NCBI GenBank assembly: GCA_963693085.1
Contig: OY856409.1
Span: forward strand, 1,537,417,072-1,537,481,071
Length of the DNA: 64,000 nt
From: Alisma plantago-aquatica
Taxonomy: Eukaryota > Streptophyta > Magnoliopsida > Alismatales > Alismataceae
Direction of reading: 5' to 3'
Part shown: positions 10,135-21,379 of the stretch, piece after piece
Layout: each line of letters opens with the position of its first letter
Position numbering within the stretch: position 1 is the first letter of the stretch
The notes under the pieces: model-generated
Told to the model about the DNA's origin: nothing
What the model saw: only the letters and a program-made list of their open reading frames with translations
Database searches by the model: none
Made by a program: the position numbers and the translations under genes

Positions 10135-12933
10135 TGTTACAACCCCATTTTCTTGAAAATGTAACGTGAAGCATATTTATCTTTTGATAAATAAATGAAA
10201 TCCTTTTATTTGAATTTTGATAGATTTCGTGAGAAATGGCTTTGATTGAATGATTGTGGGCTTTGTTGGCCCTTAAGCCCAATTGATAAGAAAAGGGAAT
10301 TAAAAAGGAAAAAGAATTGATTAATAAAAGGGAAATGTGAGTAATTGATAATTAAAAGAGGATAAAAGCAAACCAATATTCCCCAATATGGGAATCCGTG
10401 CCTTTGGGTTTCCTTGAAGTCCAAGGGACCCAAAATAACGAGATAATCACAAAGGAAAAAGGAATATAAATTAATTTGGACTAATTAATGAGAAAACTTG
10501 GGAGAGAAGGAAGCCTTCTCATCCATTGCAATATGTTTTCCAAATTTCGTATAAAGTCAGATAATGACAAGACAAAACTTCCCTTAAAATTTGAGTTATT
10601 GGAGTTATGGTTTGGGAGATATCAATTTTCCAAGTTATCTCCAATTTGGAAATTATTTGGAATTGAAGAAATAGATTTTTCTCCTTTGTGTTGAACGCGA
10701 ACAACAAGGTCAGTTGGATCTTGATCCAACGTGGAACGACCTTTGCTTAAGTCCCAGTGGGACTGTGTTTCTGCAGCCAATTGAGGGACTTTCCCTCTTT
10801 GATTTCTTGTGATTCACTGGATGTGCAAGCCTGGCAACTGATTCTTTAGATCGGGGGGTTGAAACCGAAGGGAAAGGTCCCTGGTTTAGCTAGGTTTGGA
10901 CGCGTTTTTGGAAAACACCCAATCTAACATGGACTGCCTCGACCCTATATATAGGGGAGGTTGAACGGAGGCACTAGTAATTCTTTCATCTCACCCAACC
11001 TCTACGGAAGAGAGAGAGCTTTGTTTCCGTGCCTTCAATTGGACGATTCATTCAGACCTACACCCCCATCATCGCGGAGACCCTCACCGGAGTCCGGCGG
11101 GAAGGAGCAGCTTTGGCGTGCACCTGGCGGGTAATTGAACCCCTGATCAAGTTCGTCGACGAGAGACGAAGCTCCCCAACCTGTTGACGCGATCACAGGT
11201 AGCGAGGGTCGCCAAGTCAACCCTGAGGTTGACCAGCGGCGCGCAACAGAGGAGCAACGCAAGGTTGAAGAAGGCCCCGCAAAATTACCACATTAGCCTT
11301 CATCGTCTTCAGTCGCGCCAAGGTTAGATTTGACCTTTGGTTCTTTTGTTTGCTTAAAGAGGGTGGGCTTGATCCTGGACGTTGGATCCTATGAGGTCCA
11401 GCGGACCACGGATCAAGCGATCCTGGTTGTTCCTAATTTCTTTTGGAAAATAACAAATAAATCATAAAAGGATTTTTTGTGAAAAAAATCATATCTGGAG
11501 CTAGAAAACTCGGATGCAAAAAGTCAATACATGAAAAATGATCAGAAAAATATGAGGAATATGTTAAAAATGGTTTGAACATCTGAATCTATATATTTTT
11601 GCAAGAGTACATATTTTTATGGAAAAAGAGTTAATTTGTAAAAAGAAAACCCTAATTGATTATCAAGGATATATTTAGTCATGTAATTATGGTAATTCGA
11701 ATATGTTTAACCCGATTAATGATTAAGATGGTTTTTAACCTATTTTGATGATAGAATTACATGTTTAGGGTTTTTAACCTAGTATGTTGATTAATATGTT
11801 TAGAAACCCTAGAATAAAGAAAAGAGAATGAAAGGTGATTATAATCTGAAATTTAGAGTTTCCTTTTTGGTAAAAGATAAAATTAGATCTTTTGATGAAA
11901 AATTAGGGTTTGCAACTGATTTGGTGAAATTAGGGTTTAAAGTAATAAAAAGGAAATAAAACCCTAATTATGGTTAAAACCCTAAAAAGGGTAAATAACC
12001 TAGGCAACAACTAGGATGAATGGATCAAGATGACGAATTTAATGATAAAGAAATTGGATGCTTTTTCAGGAATAATTGTGTGTGTGCTTGCTTGAATCCT
12101 GGTTGATTGGTTGTTTCTGCATTCAAATCTACTTAGCAGGTATGTGGTTAAATATGAATAACCGCTTTAGTTTCCCGATGGATTCCCGGATGTTTAATCA
12201 CATTGAATGCAACTAAACTGTTTGGATGTTCATACTGCAATTATAAAGTGACTATGACTATCACCATTTAATATAAATGTGTAAATCCTACACCTACATG
12301 CCACCCTGATGGAAGATGCCATAAAGGTCAGGCCCATGAGGGTAGACCAATGGGCACCATGAGAGGTGACCCTAGACACCAAGATCGGGAATGAGAAGGT
12401 GATTGATGAGGCAAGACTAAGGAGCACCATGAGAGGTGACTCCCAGGCACCAAGCTCGGGATTGAGAAGGTGGCCTTAAGTCAAATCTAGGGTTAGGGAA
12501 AAAGCGGTGGGGATTGCCACATGGAAAATGTAAATTGACTTGTTAATTACCTTGATTGCAATACTTAAATTGTTAGACCTAATTGTGAAATTTTGGTTGC
12601 CTCCACATACCAGCAATTGTTGATCGATGTTTTGTTTGTCGGCATTTTAGGTAATATCCTAAAAATCACAAACAATAAAGTGGCACATCGTCAAATTAAG
12701 AAATAAAGTGCAAGGAGGATTAGATAGATTATTTCAAGCTGTGGATAGTTAGATTTCCCAGTTTTATAAAGGTAAGTAAAAGTTTTATTTTTTGTACCCA
12801 ATTCCAGTTTAGTTAGTAGAATTTTATAATTATTGTTGATTATATGATGAACCTTTGATCCTGTAAATTGATTAACGATTCTGACCTTCGGGTCTCCCTT
12901 AATTGGGGGTTACCGGGAGGCGGGGTCGTTACA
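10135..12933 (+). repeat. 5' LTR of the Tekay element
   Basis: The LTR is 2,799 bp. It starts TGTTACAACC and ends GTCGTTACA directly before the primer site. It contains a TATA box, the R-U5 region and many scattered CCCTAA/TTAGGG-like words in its AT-rich middle (about 11640-12000) that do not form a telomeric array. Short open frames inside it have no coding signature. Confidence 0.93.
10944..10953 (+). promoter_or_regulatory. TATA box in Tekay 5' LTR
   Basis: The core CCCTATATATAGGGG sits about 810 bases into the LTR and is conserved in the 3' LTR at 18533-18542. A transcription start about 30 bases downstream is expected. Confidence 0.7.
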
Positions 12934-12935
12934 AT

Positions 12936-12948
12936 TGGTATCAGAGCC
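12936..12948 (+). promoter_or_regulatory. Primer binding site (initiator tRNA-Met)
   Basis: TGGTATCAGAGCC begins 2 bases after the LTR end. It is the standard primer site of plant elements primed by initiator-Met tRNA and is intact here. Confidence 0.93.
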
Positions 12949-13329
12949 TAGGTTCTCCATCTAATCATCAATAATTATTAAATTTTACAAATTCTATAGA
13001 ACCGAGGGAGTTATTAGAGGAGTGTCCGAATGATTGAGGTGTCTAGAAAAGGATCACTTCTGGGGCTGGCAAGATTTTCCTCCGCACCGCTAATCGGAAT
13101 ACGAGGACTCCCGGATTGTGTGACTGCCTGGCCGATGTCTTAGGATATGACTCGAAATAAGATACCTTTAGGACTCTCTCATCTTAATCATCCCTGCTCA
13201 ACTCAATTTTCTCTTAAGGATTGTAAGGATTAGGGTTTTCTCTCTCTTCCTCACACTCATGTGGTATGGGTTAAGGTTGATAAGGTCTAAGGGATCCTCC
13301 ACCAAATTAATAAAAAAATACGTAAGTAA
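12949..13329 (+). other. Leader and decayed gag N-terminus of the Tekay element
   Basis: The stretch lies between the primer site and the first clearly open gag codons. An ATG at 13146 is in a different frame from gag and meets stops. No motif is recognisable. Confidence 0.5.
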
Positions 13330-14242
13330 GATGTCATTTGTACAAGTATAATTAGTTTAAAGGAAGTAGTCGACAAGGCCGAAGCTTGGCTGCTTGCAGT
13401 CGAGAATGGGTTCCGTATGCTTGAAGTGCAGCCGAATAAGAAGGTTCTGTTTGCTACTCACCTTTTGGAGGGTGCAACCAAGATATGGTGGGAGAACCAT
13501 ATCAAAGGAAGAGACCTAAGTGAAGAACCGATGGCATGGACTGACTTCAAGACCATCTTCACCGCCAGATTCCTCCCCATCTCAGCAAGGAAAGAGGAAG
13601 AAAGAGAGTTCATGAGCATGACTCAAGGAAGTTCTTCAGTTGCGGACTTCGGTCACATGTTCCGCCTCCGGGAACGCTTCGGACATATGTTGGATGAAGA
13701 GAGGAGGGTGGACCACTTCATGGAACGTCTACACCCTGCCATCAAGCCTCATGTGATGGCAAGTAAGCCAAAGACCTTTGCTGAAGCCTACAACACCGCC
13801 TTAGACATGGAAAGGATAGTGACGCCTGCACAGAACCAACCCAGAGGGTACTTGGGTTTCACTGAAGGAGCTCAAGGGCCAAGGAATGAACACAGGAAGG
13901 GACAAGGACGCAACCACAACAAGAACAAGCATGGGCACAAAGGCAAGCCACGTGGTCGTCTCCAGCAGTGTCGCACCTGTAGACGGGCACATCCTGGGAA
14001 GTGTCGCTTTGAGAAGAAGGTATGTTTCAGATGTCAACAAGAGGGACACTTCATCGCCAACTGCCCTCAGCCTGACCCAAGGGGACCTTTGGGGTCACAA
14101 CCTGTAGCAGCACAACCAGTAGCTGCAACACCCCCGGTAGGAGCACCATCCGGAGCACCTCCAGTTGGAGAGAGGAGGCAAGCTAGAGTGTTCGCCATCG
14201 ACAATGAAGAAGCTCAGGCGAATGCTAATAAGTTGATTGAGG
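13330..14242 (+). pseudogene. Gag of the Tekay element (N-terminally incomplete)
   Basis: Gag of a chromovirus builds the virus-like particle. The frame is open from 13330, after a TAA at 13327. The retrotransposon gag domain is clear: FATHLLEGATKIWWENH near 13450-13500, then FLPISARKEEEREFMSM near 13570-13625 and VADFGHMFRLRERFGHM near 13640-13690. A basic His/Lys/Arg/Asn-rich linker follows (13880-13960), then a zinc knuckle C-x2-C-x4-H-x4-C (CFRCQQEGHFIANC, near 14023-14064) and a Pro/Ala-rich tail. In the unspliced reading a TAG at 14254 ends Gag. The initial Met at 13417 in this frame is internal to the domain, so the true N-terminus is lost or lies upstream out of frame. Confidence 0.85.
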
Positions 14243-14317
14243 GTAATAACCCATAGAGGTTTTCCTTTTAGTTCAGTAAACCATGTAATAGATTTCTGAT
14301 ATGGAATAACTTTGTAG
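14243..14317 (+). other. Putative 75-bp intron between gag and protease
   Basis: The segment starts GTAATAACC, ends ACTTTGTAG, has a CTGAT branch-point-like word about 17-20 bases before the end and is AT-rich. It is 75 bp, an exact multiple of three, and sits between the end of the gag tail and the first conserved protease-domain codons. Both stops that separate gag from pol (TAG at 14254 and 14269) lie inside it, and removing it would leave gag and protease in one frame. Unspliced RNA would give Gag alone. It could instead be a decayed linker that gained stops by mutation. Confidence 0.45.
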
Positions 14318-17300
14318 GCTTGCTGGAAGTCATGGGACAAAATGTAAAAGCACTTTTTGATTCTGGTTCAACTAATACTTTTATTTCAAGAAACCTGGCA
14401 ACTATGCTTGATTTGGATATCAGGGATTTGGGTTATGTTTTGGATGTCACAACCCCGAGTGGTCGTATTTATACCTCTCTTTTGAAAACCCCTGTGTTGC
14501 CAGTTAAGTACCTAGACCATGAGCTTCCCACTGACTTCATCCTTCTTGATATGAATGATTTTGATGTAATCATCGGGATGGACTGGCTTTCCACCTATAG
14601 GGCCCAGATTGACTGTAGAGAGAAGAAGATTCTCATTATAAAGACCAACTATCCACACTTCACCATTCGAGGAAGGAAAGATGCGACAACCAATCTTTAC
14701 ATATCCACTTTGAAAGCTGAACGGATGCTATCCAAGGGTTGTCGAGCCTACCTAGCCATAGTTACCGTACCCGAGGTTAAGGAGCAATCCTTAGAGGACA
14801 TAGAGGTGGTTCAGGAGTACGCGTATGTGTTTCCAGATGATCTACCAGGGATTCCCCCTGAGAGGGAGGTAGACTTCTCGATTGAGTTAGCTCCTGGGAC
14901 TAACCCTATATCTAAGGCGCCCTATAGAATGGCCCCTGCTGAGCTGCTTGAGTTGAAAACCCAGTTGCAAGAGTTGTTGGATAAGGGGTTTATCCGACCC
15001 AATACCTCACCATGGGGAGCACCAGTCCTCTTTGTGAAAAAGAAGGAAGGGTCGCTTCAGATGTGTATTGATTATTGGATGATCAATCAGGCAACCATTA
15101 AGAATAAGTATCCTTTACCCAGAATAGATGACCTGTTTGACCAACTCAAATCAGCTCGAGTCTTTTCCAAAATCGATTTGAGATCAGGATATCACCAGGT
15201 GAGAGTGAGGAGTGAGGATATACCCAAAACGGCTTTCAGAACCCGTTATGGCCACTATGAGTTTGTGGTCATTCCGTTTGTATTATCCAATGCATCGAGT
15301 ATCTTTATGAACCTCATGAACAGTGTGTTCCAACCTTTCCTTGACTCTTTTGTGATAATGTTCATAGATGACATTTTGGTATACTCAAATGACCTAGCTC
15401 AACACTGTGACCACCTGGGTAGAGTCCTTGATATCCTGAGAAAGCATAAGTTTTTCGGAAAGTTCTCGAAATGTGAGTTTTGGTTGGACCGAGTCATGTT
15501 TCTTGGACACATCATCTCAGGAGGAACCATCGCCGTAGATCCAGCCAAAGTATCGACAGTTTGAGACTGGCCAGCACCAAAGAACCCTTTTGAGATTCGC
15601 AGCTTCTTGGGGTTGTCCGGATACTACCATCGCTTCATCAAGGATTTCTCCAAGACTGCTCTACCGCTAACCATGTTGACCCGAAAGGATGTGAAGTTCG
15701 TGTGATCTGACGTATGCGAAGCTCGTTTCCAAGAATTGAAAGAGAAGCTGACCACCGCTCCTGTGTTGACTCTACCTTCTGGCAATGAGGGTTTCATGAT
15801 ATTCACCGATGCATCCAAGATGGGACTTGGCTGTGTGTTGGAACATGATCGGCATGTGGTTGCATATGCCTCTCGACAACTCAAGCCAAATGAGGTGAAC
15901 TACCTGACACATGACCTGGAGTTAGCTGCTATAATCCATGCCTTGAAGATATGGCAGCACTACCTGTACGGTGCTACCTTTGAGATCTTCACCGACCATA
16001 AGAGCTTGAAGTACCTGCTGACACAGAGAGACCTGAACCTAAGACAATGTCGATGGATGGAGTACATGAAGGATTATGACTTCACCACTGCCTACCATCC
16101 TGGTAAGGAGAATGTCGTAGCTGATGCTTTGAGTCAGAAGCAGCTTAAGTGTGCAACTGTTTAATCCAGTCAGTGGAAAAGTTTGAAGGAACTTGTGGAA
16201 TGGAATCCACATCTACTAGAGGACCGAGTTCGGTTGGCTAATATCCAGATTCAATCTGGGTTGTTGAGTGAGATCATAACTGCACAGTTGACCAGTGGAG
16301 AGCTAGACAAGATGAAAGGTTTAATGATGAAGCCATAGACTCGTCTATCCGTGGGAGTAGATGGAGGGATTAGGTTTGAGAATCGCGTATGGGTTCCAGC
16401 GGATTCATCAATAAAGGAACGCATCTTGCAAGAGGCTCATGGGTCCAAGTACACAGTGCACCCAGGGACTACTAAGATGTACAAGGACCTACAACGGTTT
16501 TTCTGGTGGCCAGGAATGAAGAAAGACATTACGTCATGGGTGGTCAGTTGTCTTACGTGCCAGATGGTGAAGGCTAAACACCAGCGACCCGGCGGACTTT
16601 TACAGTCAATAGAGATTCTAGAGTGGAAATGGGAGCAGATCACCATGTATTTTGGGGTGGGTCTACCCCAGACTAAGAGAGGCCATGATGCGATATGGGT
16701 CGTGGTAGATCGTCTTACCAAGTCAGAACACTTCCTTGCCCTGAAGACCACTGCTAAGGTGACAGACCTGGCTGAGTTGTATATCAGAGAGATAGTACAT
16801 TTGCATGGTGTGCCAGGATCGATCATTTGAGATAGAGACCCGAAGTTCACTTCCAAGTTATGGAAGCAAGTTCAAGAGGAACTTGGTACAAGGTTAAAGT
16901 TTAGTACCGCTTATCACCCCCAAATAGATGGTCAGTCAGAAAGGATGATCCAGACATTAGAAGATATGTTGAGAGCTTGTGTGCTCGATTGGGGTGGCTC
17001 ATGGGAGCAATACTTACTGTTGGCAGAGTTTGCCTACAACAATAGCTACCAAGCCAGTATCAGGATGCCTCCGTATGAAGCTTTGTATGGGAGACCGTGT
17101 CGGTCACCACTTCACTGGGATGATGTGGGTGAGAGGACCCTGTTGAGGTTAGATGAGCTCCAAGTGTATGTTGATAAAGTGGCTTTGATCAAGCAAAGGC
17201 TAAAGAGAGCCCAGGATCGACAGAAGTTGTATGGTGATGCAAAGCGGACTGATGTGCATTTCACTGTGGAAGATCATGTGTTTTTGAAAATCCGACCGCT

Positions 17301-17679
17301 CCGAGCTATAGCTAAGAACAGAGGAAAGCTGAGTCCCTGATACGTGGGTCCGTTTGAGGTGTTAGAACGGATTGGTGAAACTGCATACTGTTTGGCGTTA
17401 CCCCCTCAGTATAGCATGATGCATGATGTGTTTCACGTGTCTAACCTGAAGCGATATGTGCAAGATCCTAGCCACGTGCTGAGCATTGAACCTATTGAGC
17501 TTCAAGGGAAGATGACTTATCCTGAGACACCTTTGCGGATTCTAGATACCAAGGTGAAAGAGCTCAGATGAAAGAATATATAGATGGTAAAGGTTCTTTG
17601 GAAGCACCATGGAGAGGATGAGGCCACATGGGAGCTGAAGGCAGACATGGAGAAAACATACCCTGAATTGTTTGTTTGA
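14318..17679 (+). pseudogene. Pol polyprotein of the Tekay element (PR-RT-RH-IN-chromodomain), stop-ridden
   Basis: One frame runs through the whole region with no net frameshift. Domains in order are: protease ([12 protein letters not shown] near 14355); reverse transcriptase (YRMAPAEL near 14925, [10 protein letters not shown] near 15060, [15 protein letters not shown] near 15165, FIDDILVYS near 15363); RNase H ([13 protein letters not shown] near 15800, [18 protein letters not shown] near 16110); integrase with an HHCC zinc site (16437-16560) and a DDE core; and a chromodomain (KVLWKHHGEDEATWEL near 17590-17640). Stops lie at 15562, 15703, 16162, 16336, 16828, 17338, 17569 and 17581. The first catalytic Asp of integrase appears replaced by Tyr (ITMYFGVGLP, near 16645), and RT has an R-to-W change in the CIDY block. 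The chromodomain normally steers insertion to modified chromatin. Confidence 0.92.
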
Positions 17680-17709
17680 TTGTTTGAATTTTGAGGGCAA
17701 AATTCCTAT
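17680..17709 (+). other. Short spacer between pol and polypurine tract
   Basis: Thirty bases without features, from the final stop codon (17677-17679) to the polypurine tract. Confidence 0.7.
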
Positions 17710-17722
17710 AAGGAGGGGAGGA
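17710..17722 (+). promoter_or_regulatory. Polypurine tract of the Tekay element
   Basis: AAGGAGGGGAGGA directly abuts the 3' LTR. It is the expected RNase H-resistant primer for plus-strand DNA synthesis. Confidence 0.92.
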
Positions 17723-20527
17723 TGTTACAACCCCATTTTCTTGAAAATGTAATGTGAAGCATATTTCTCTTTTGATAAATAAATGAAATCCTTTTATTTG
17801 AATTTTGATAGATTTCATGAGAAATGGCTTTGATTGAATGATTGTGGGCTTTGTTGGCCCTTAAGCCCAATTGATAAGAAAAGGGAATTAAAAAGGAAAA
17901 AGAATTGATTAATAAAAGGGAAATGTGAGTAACTGATAATTAAAAGAGGATAAAGGCAAACCAATATTCCCCAATATGGGAATCCATGCCTTTGGGTTTC
18001 CTTGAAGTCCAAGGGACCCAAAATAACAAGATAATCACAAAGGAAAAAGGAATATAAATTAATTTGGACTAATTAATGAGAAAACTTGGGAGCGAAGGAA
18101 GCCTTCTCATCCATTGCAATCTGTTTTCCAAATTTTGTATAAAGTCAGATAATGACAAGACAAAACTTCCCTTAAATTTGAGTTAATTTGGAGTTATGGT
18201 TTGGGAGATATCAATTTTCCAAGTTATCTCCAATTTTGAAATTATTTGGAATTGAAGAAATATATTTTTCTCCTTTGTGTTGAACGCGAACAACAAGGTC
18301 CGTTGGATCTTGATCCAACGTGGAACGACCTTTGCCTAAGTCCCAGTGGGACTGTGTTTCTGCGGCCAACTGAGGGACTTTCCCTCTTTGATTTCTCATG
18401 ATTCACTGGATGTGCAAGCCTGGCAACCGATTCTTTAGATCGGGGGGTTGAAACCGAAGGGAAAGGTCCCTGGTTTAGCTAGGTTTGGACGCATTTTTGG
18501 AAAACGCTCAATCTAACAGGGACTGCCTCGACCCTATATATAGGGGAGGTTGAACGGAGGCACCAGCAATTCTTTCGTCTCGCCCAACCTCTGCGGAAGA
18601 GTGAGAGCTTTGTTTCCGTGCCTTCAATTGGACGATTCATTCAGACCTACACCCCCATCATCGGGGAGACCCTCGCCGGAGTCCGACAGGAAGGAGCAGC
18701 TTTGGCGTGCACCTGGCGGGCAATTGAACCCCTGATCAAGTTCGTCGACGGGAGACGAATTTCCCCAACCTGCTGGCGCGGTCGTAGGTAGCAAGGGCCG
18801 CCAAGTCAACCCTGAGGTTGACCAGCAGCGCACAACAGAGGAGCAACGCGAGGAGCAACGCAAGGTTGAAGAAGGCCCCACAAAATTACCACATTAGCCT
18901 TCATCGTCTTCAGTCGCGCCAAGGTTAGATCTGACCTTTGGTTCTTTTGTTTGCTTAAAGAGGGCACGCTTGATCCTGGACGTTGGATCCTATGAGGTCC
19001 AGCGGACCACGGATCAAGCGATCCTGGTTGTTCCTAGTTTCTTTTGGAAAATAACAAATAAATCATAAAAGGATTTTTCGTGAAAAAAATCATATCTGGA
19101 GCTAGAAAACTCGGATGCAAAAAGTCAATACATGAAAAATGATCAGAAAAATATGAGTAAAAATGGTTTGAACATCTGAATCTGTATATTTTTTGCAGAA
19201 GTACATATTTTGATGGAAAAAGAGTTAATTTGTAAAAAGAAAACCCTAATTGATTATCAAGGATATATTTAGTCATGTAATTAGGGTAATTCGAATATGT
19301 TTAACCTGATTAATGATTAAGATGGTTTTTAACCTGTTTTGATGATAGAATTACATGTTTAGGGTTTTTAACCTAGTATGTTGATTAATATGTTTAGAAA
19401 CCCTAGAATAAAGAAAAGAGAATGAAAGGTGATTATAATATGAAAGTTAGAGTTTCCTTTTTGGTAAAAGATAAAATTAGATCTTTTGATGAAAAGTTAG
19501 GGTTTGCAACTGATTTCGTGAAATTTGGGTTTAAAGTAATAAAAAGGAAATAAAACCCTAATTATGGTTAAAACCCTAAAAAGGGTAAATAACCTAGGCA
19601 ACAACTAGGATGAATAGATCAAGATGACGAATTTAATGATAAAGAAATTGAATGCTTTTTCAGGAATAATGGTGTGTGTGCTTGCTTGAATCCTGGTTGA
19701 TTGGTTGTTTCTGCATTCAAATCTACTTAGCAGGTATGTGGTTAAATATGAATAACCACTTTAGTTTCCCAATGGATTCCCGGATGTTTAATCACATTGA
19801 ATGCAACTAAACTGTTTGGATGTTCATATTGCAATTATAAAGTGACTATGACTATCACCATTTAATATAAATGTGTAAATCCTACACCTACATGCCACCC
19901 TGATGGAAGATGCCATAAAGGTCAGGCTCAGGAGGGTAGACCAATGGGCACCATGAGAGGTGACCCTAGACACCAAGCTCGGGAATGAGAAGGTGATTGA
20001 TGAGGCAAGACTAAGCAGCACCATGAGAGGTGACTCCCAGGCACCAAGCTCGGGATTGAGAAGGTGGCCTTAAGTCAAATCCAGGGTTAGGGCAAAAGCG
20101 GTGGGGATTGTCACATGGAAAATGTAAATTGACTTGTTAATTACCTTGATTGCAATACTTAAATTGTTAGACCTAATTGTGAAATTTTGGTTGCCTCCAC
20201 ATACCAGAAATTGCTGATCGATGTTTTGTTTGTCGGCATTTTAGGTAATATCTTGAAAATCACAAACAGTAAAGTGTCACATTGTGAAATTAAGAAATAA
20301 AGTGCAAGGAGGATTAAATAGAGTATTTCAAGCTGTGGATAGTTAGATTTCCAAGTTTTATAAAGGTAAGTAAAAGTTTAAATTTTTGTACCCAATTCCA
20401 GTTTAGTTAGTAGAATTTTATAATTATTGTTGATTATATGCTGAACCTTTGATCCTGTAAATTGATTAACGATTCCGACCTTCGGGTCTCCCTTAATTGG
20501 GGGTTACCGGGAGGCGGGGTTGTTACA
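17723..20527 (+). repeat. 3' LTR of the Tekay element
   Basis: The LTR is 2,805 bp and matches the 5' LTR end to end. Many differences between the two are CG to TG or CA, for example near 10159/17747 and in the first few hundred bases. It carries the second TATA copy at 18533-18542 and a small duplication of GAGCAACGC near 18840-18860. Confidence 0.93.
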
Positions 20528-20532
20528 ATAGA
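20528..20532. repeat. Target site duplication of the Tekay element, right copy (ATAGA)
   Basis: Exact match to 10130-10134. Element B sequence resumes directly after it. Confidence 0.95.
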
Positions 20533-21379
20533 TGCATTTACCGCAAGAATGGACACATGATGATGCCAAATAGATGAATGATGCAAGAATATCGAAGAAG
20601 CCCAGCTGAAGGCATGAAACTTAGCACTTGTGGGAGGCAACCCACATAGGTTTAAGATTTTTCACCAACCTTCCTTTTTTGATACTTTTGGTCATTTTTA
20701 CATTTTCCAAGAAAACACACACTTGTTTTTGATAGTTTTTGTTTAGTTTTAAGATGTGCACGTGAAAATAGGTTGAAGTGAGATAAATTAAATGAAATTG
20801 AGAAAAGGTTTCAAAGAAAGATCACTTTGAATCAAGATTTTGAGTTTTTGATAAAATTTCAAGTAAAATATAGCAGCTACAGTGTTCATCATGGCCGTGG
20901 TGAAATACATACAAATCGAACAACATCCCTGGATCCAAAGAAAATTGAGAAGAATTGACAAAATGAGCCAACAAAGTCGTGCCATGCAGCACAATCGTGC
21001 ACCGAAGCCAACACAGTCATGCTGTAGCCTGACTTTAGCAAATTAAGTCAGTAATCAACAGTTTTTCTAACTTCTCATTTTCATTTCTCACGAATAGAAT
21101 GGGCATTCTCCGCACCCTAGTGACCGTATAGTGCTTTGCGCCCCCTCTCCAACCCTCAAATCACCACCAAATCACCCCCGATCCATCTTTAATGAATCTC
21201 CATCATTTCCACTACCTTAATCTACAAATTCCACCCATTTTCATCCACGAAATCCACTTTTTTTCTCCAATCTGCCCCAACAGCCATGCTCTTTGGAGAA
21301 AACCTAAAATCCAAAATTTCTCCATGGAAATCAGCTCAAGATTAAGAAAGTGGACACAAAGGCAGTGAGAATACCAAGG
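20533..21379 (+). other. Post-pol noncoding segment of element B
   Basis: It carries GGGAGGCAACCCA at 20632-20644, a motif I know from the region just after pol in Athila-type elements. A cluster of GTCGTGC/CATGGCC-type words follows at about 20885-21020. From 21060 on it is C-rich with stops. No gene is seen. Confidence 0.6.

Larger units (their letters stand above)
10135..20527 (+). mobile_element. Tekay-type chromovirus (Ty3/gypsy), complete, nested in element B
   Basis: The element has 2.8-kb LTRs with TG...CA ends (TGTTACAACC to GTTACA), an initiator-Met primer site, gag, protease, RT, RNase H, integrase, a C-terminal chromodomain, a polypurine tract and an exact 5-bp target duplication ATAGA. 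Total length is 10,393 bp. The two LTRs look about 95-97% alike by eye, so it is younger than element B. The long LTRs together with the chromodomain suggest the Tekay/Del lineage. The gag-pol frame is continuous but carries eight stops in pol, so this copy cannot move by itself. Confidence 0.92.

Noticed and set aside
11640..12000. Interstitial telomere repeat
   Set aside because: CCCTAA words are scattered without the TTTAGGG tandem period and recur in the other Tekay LTR.
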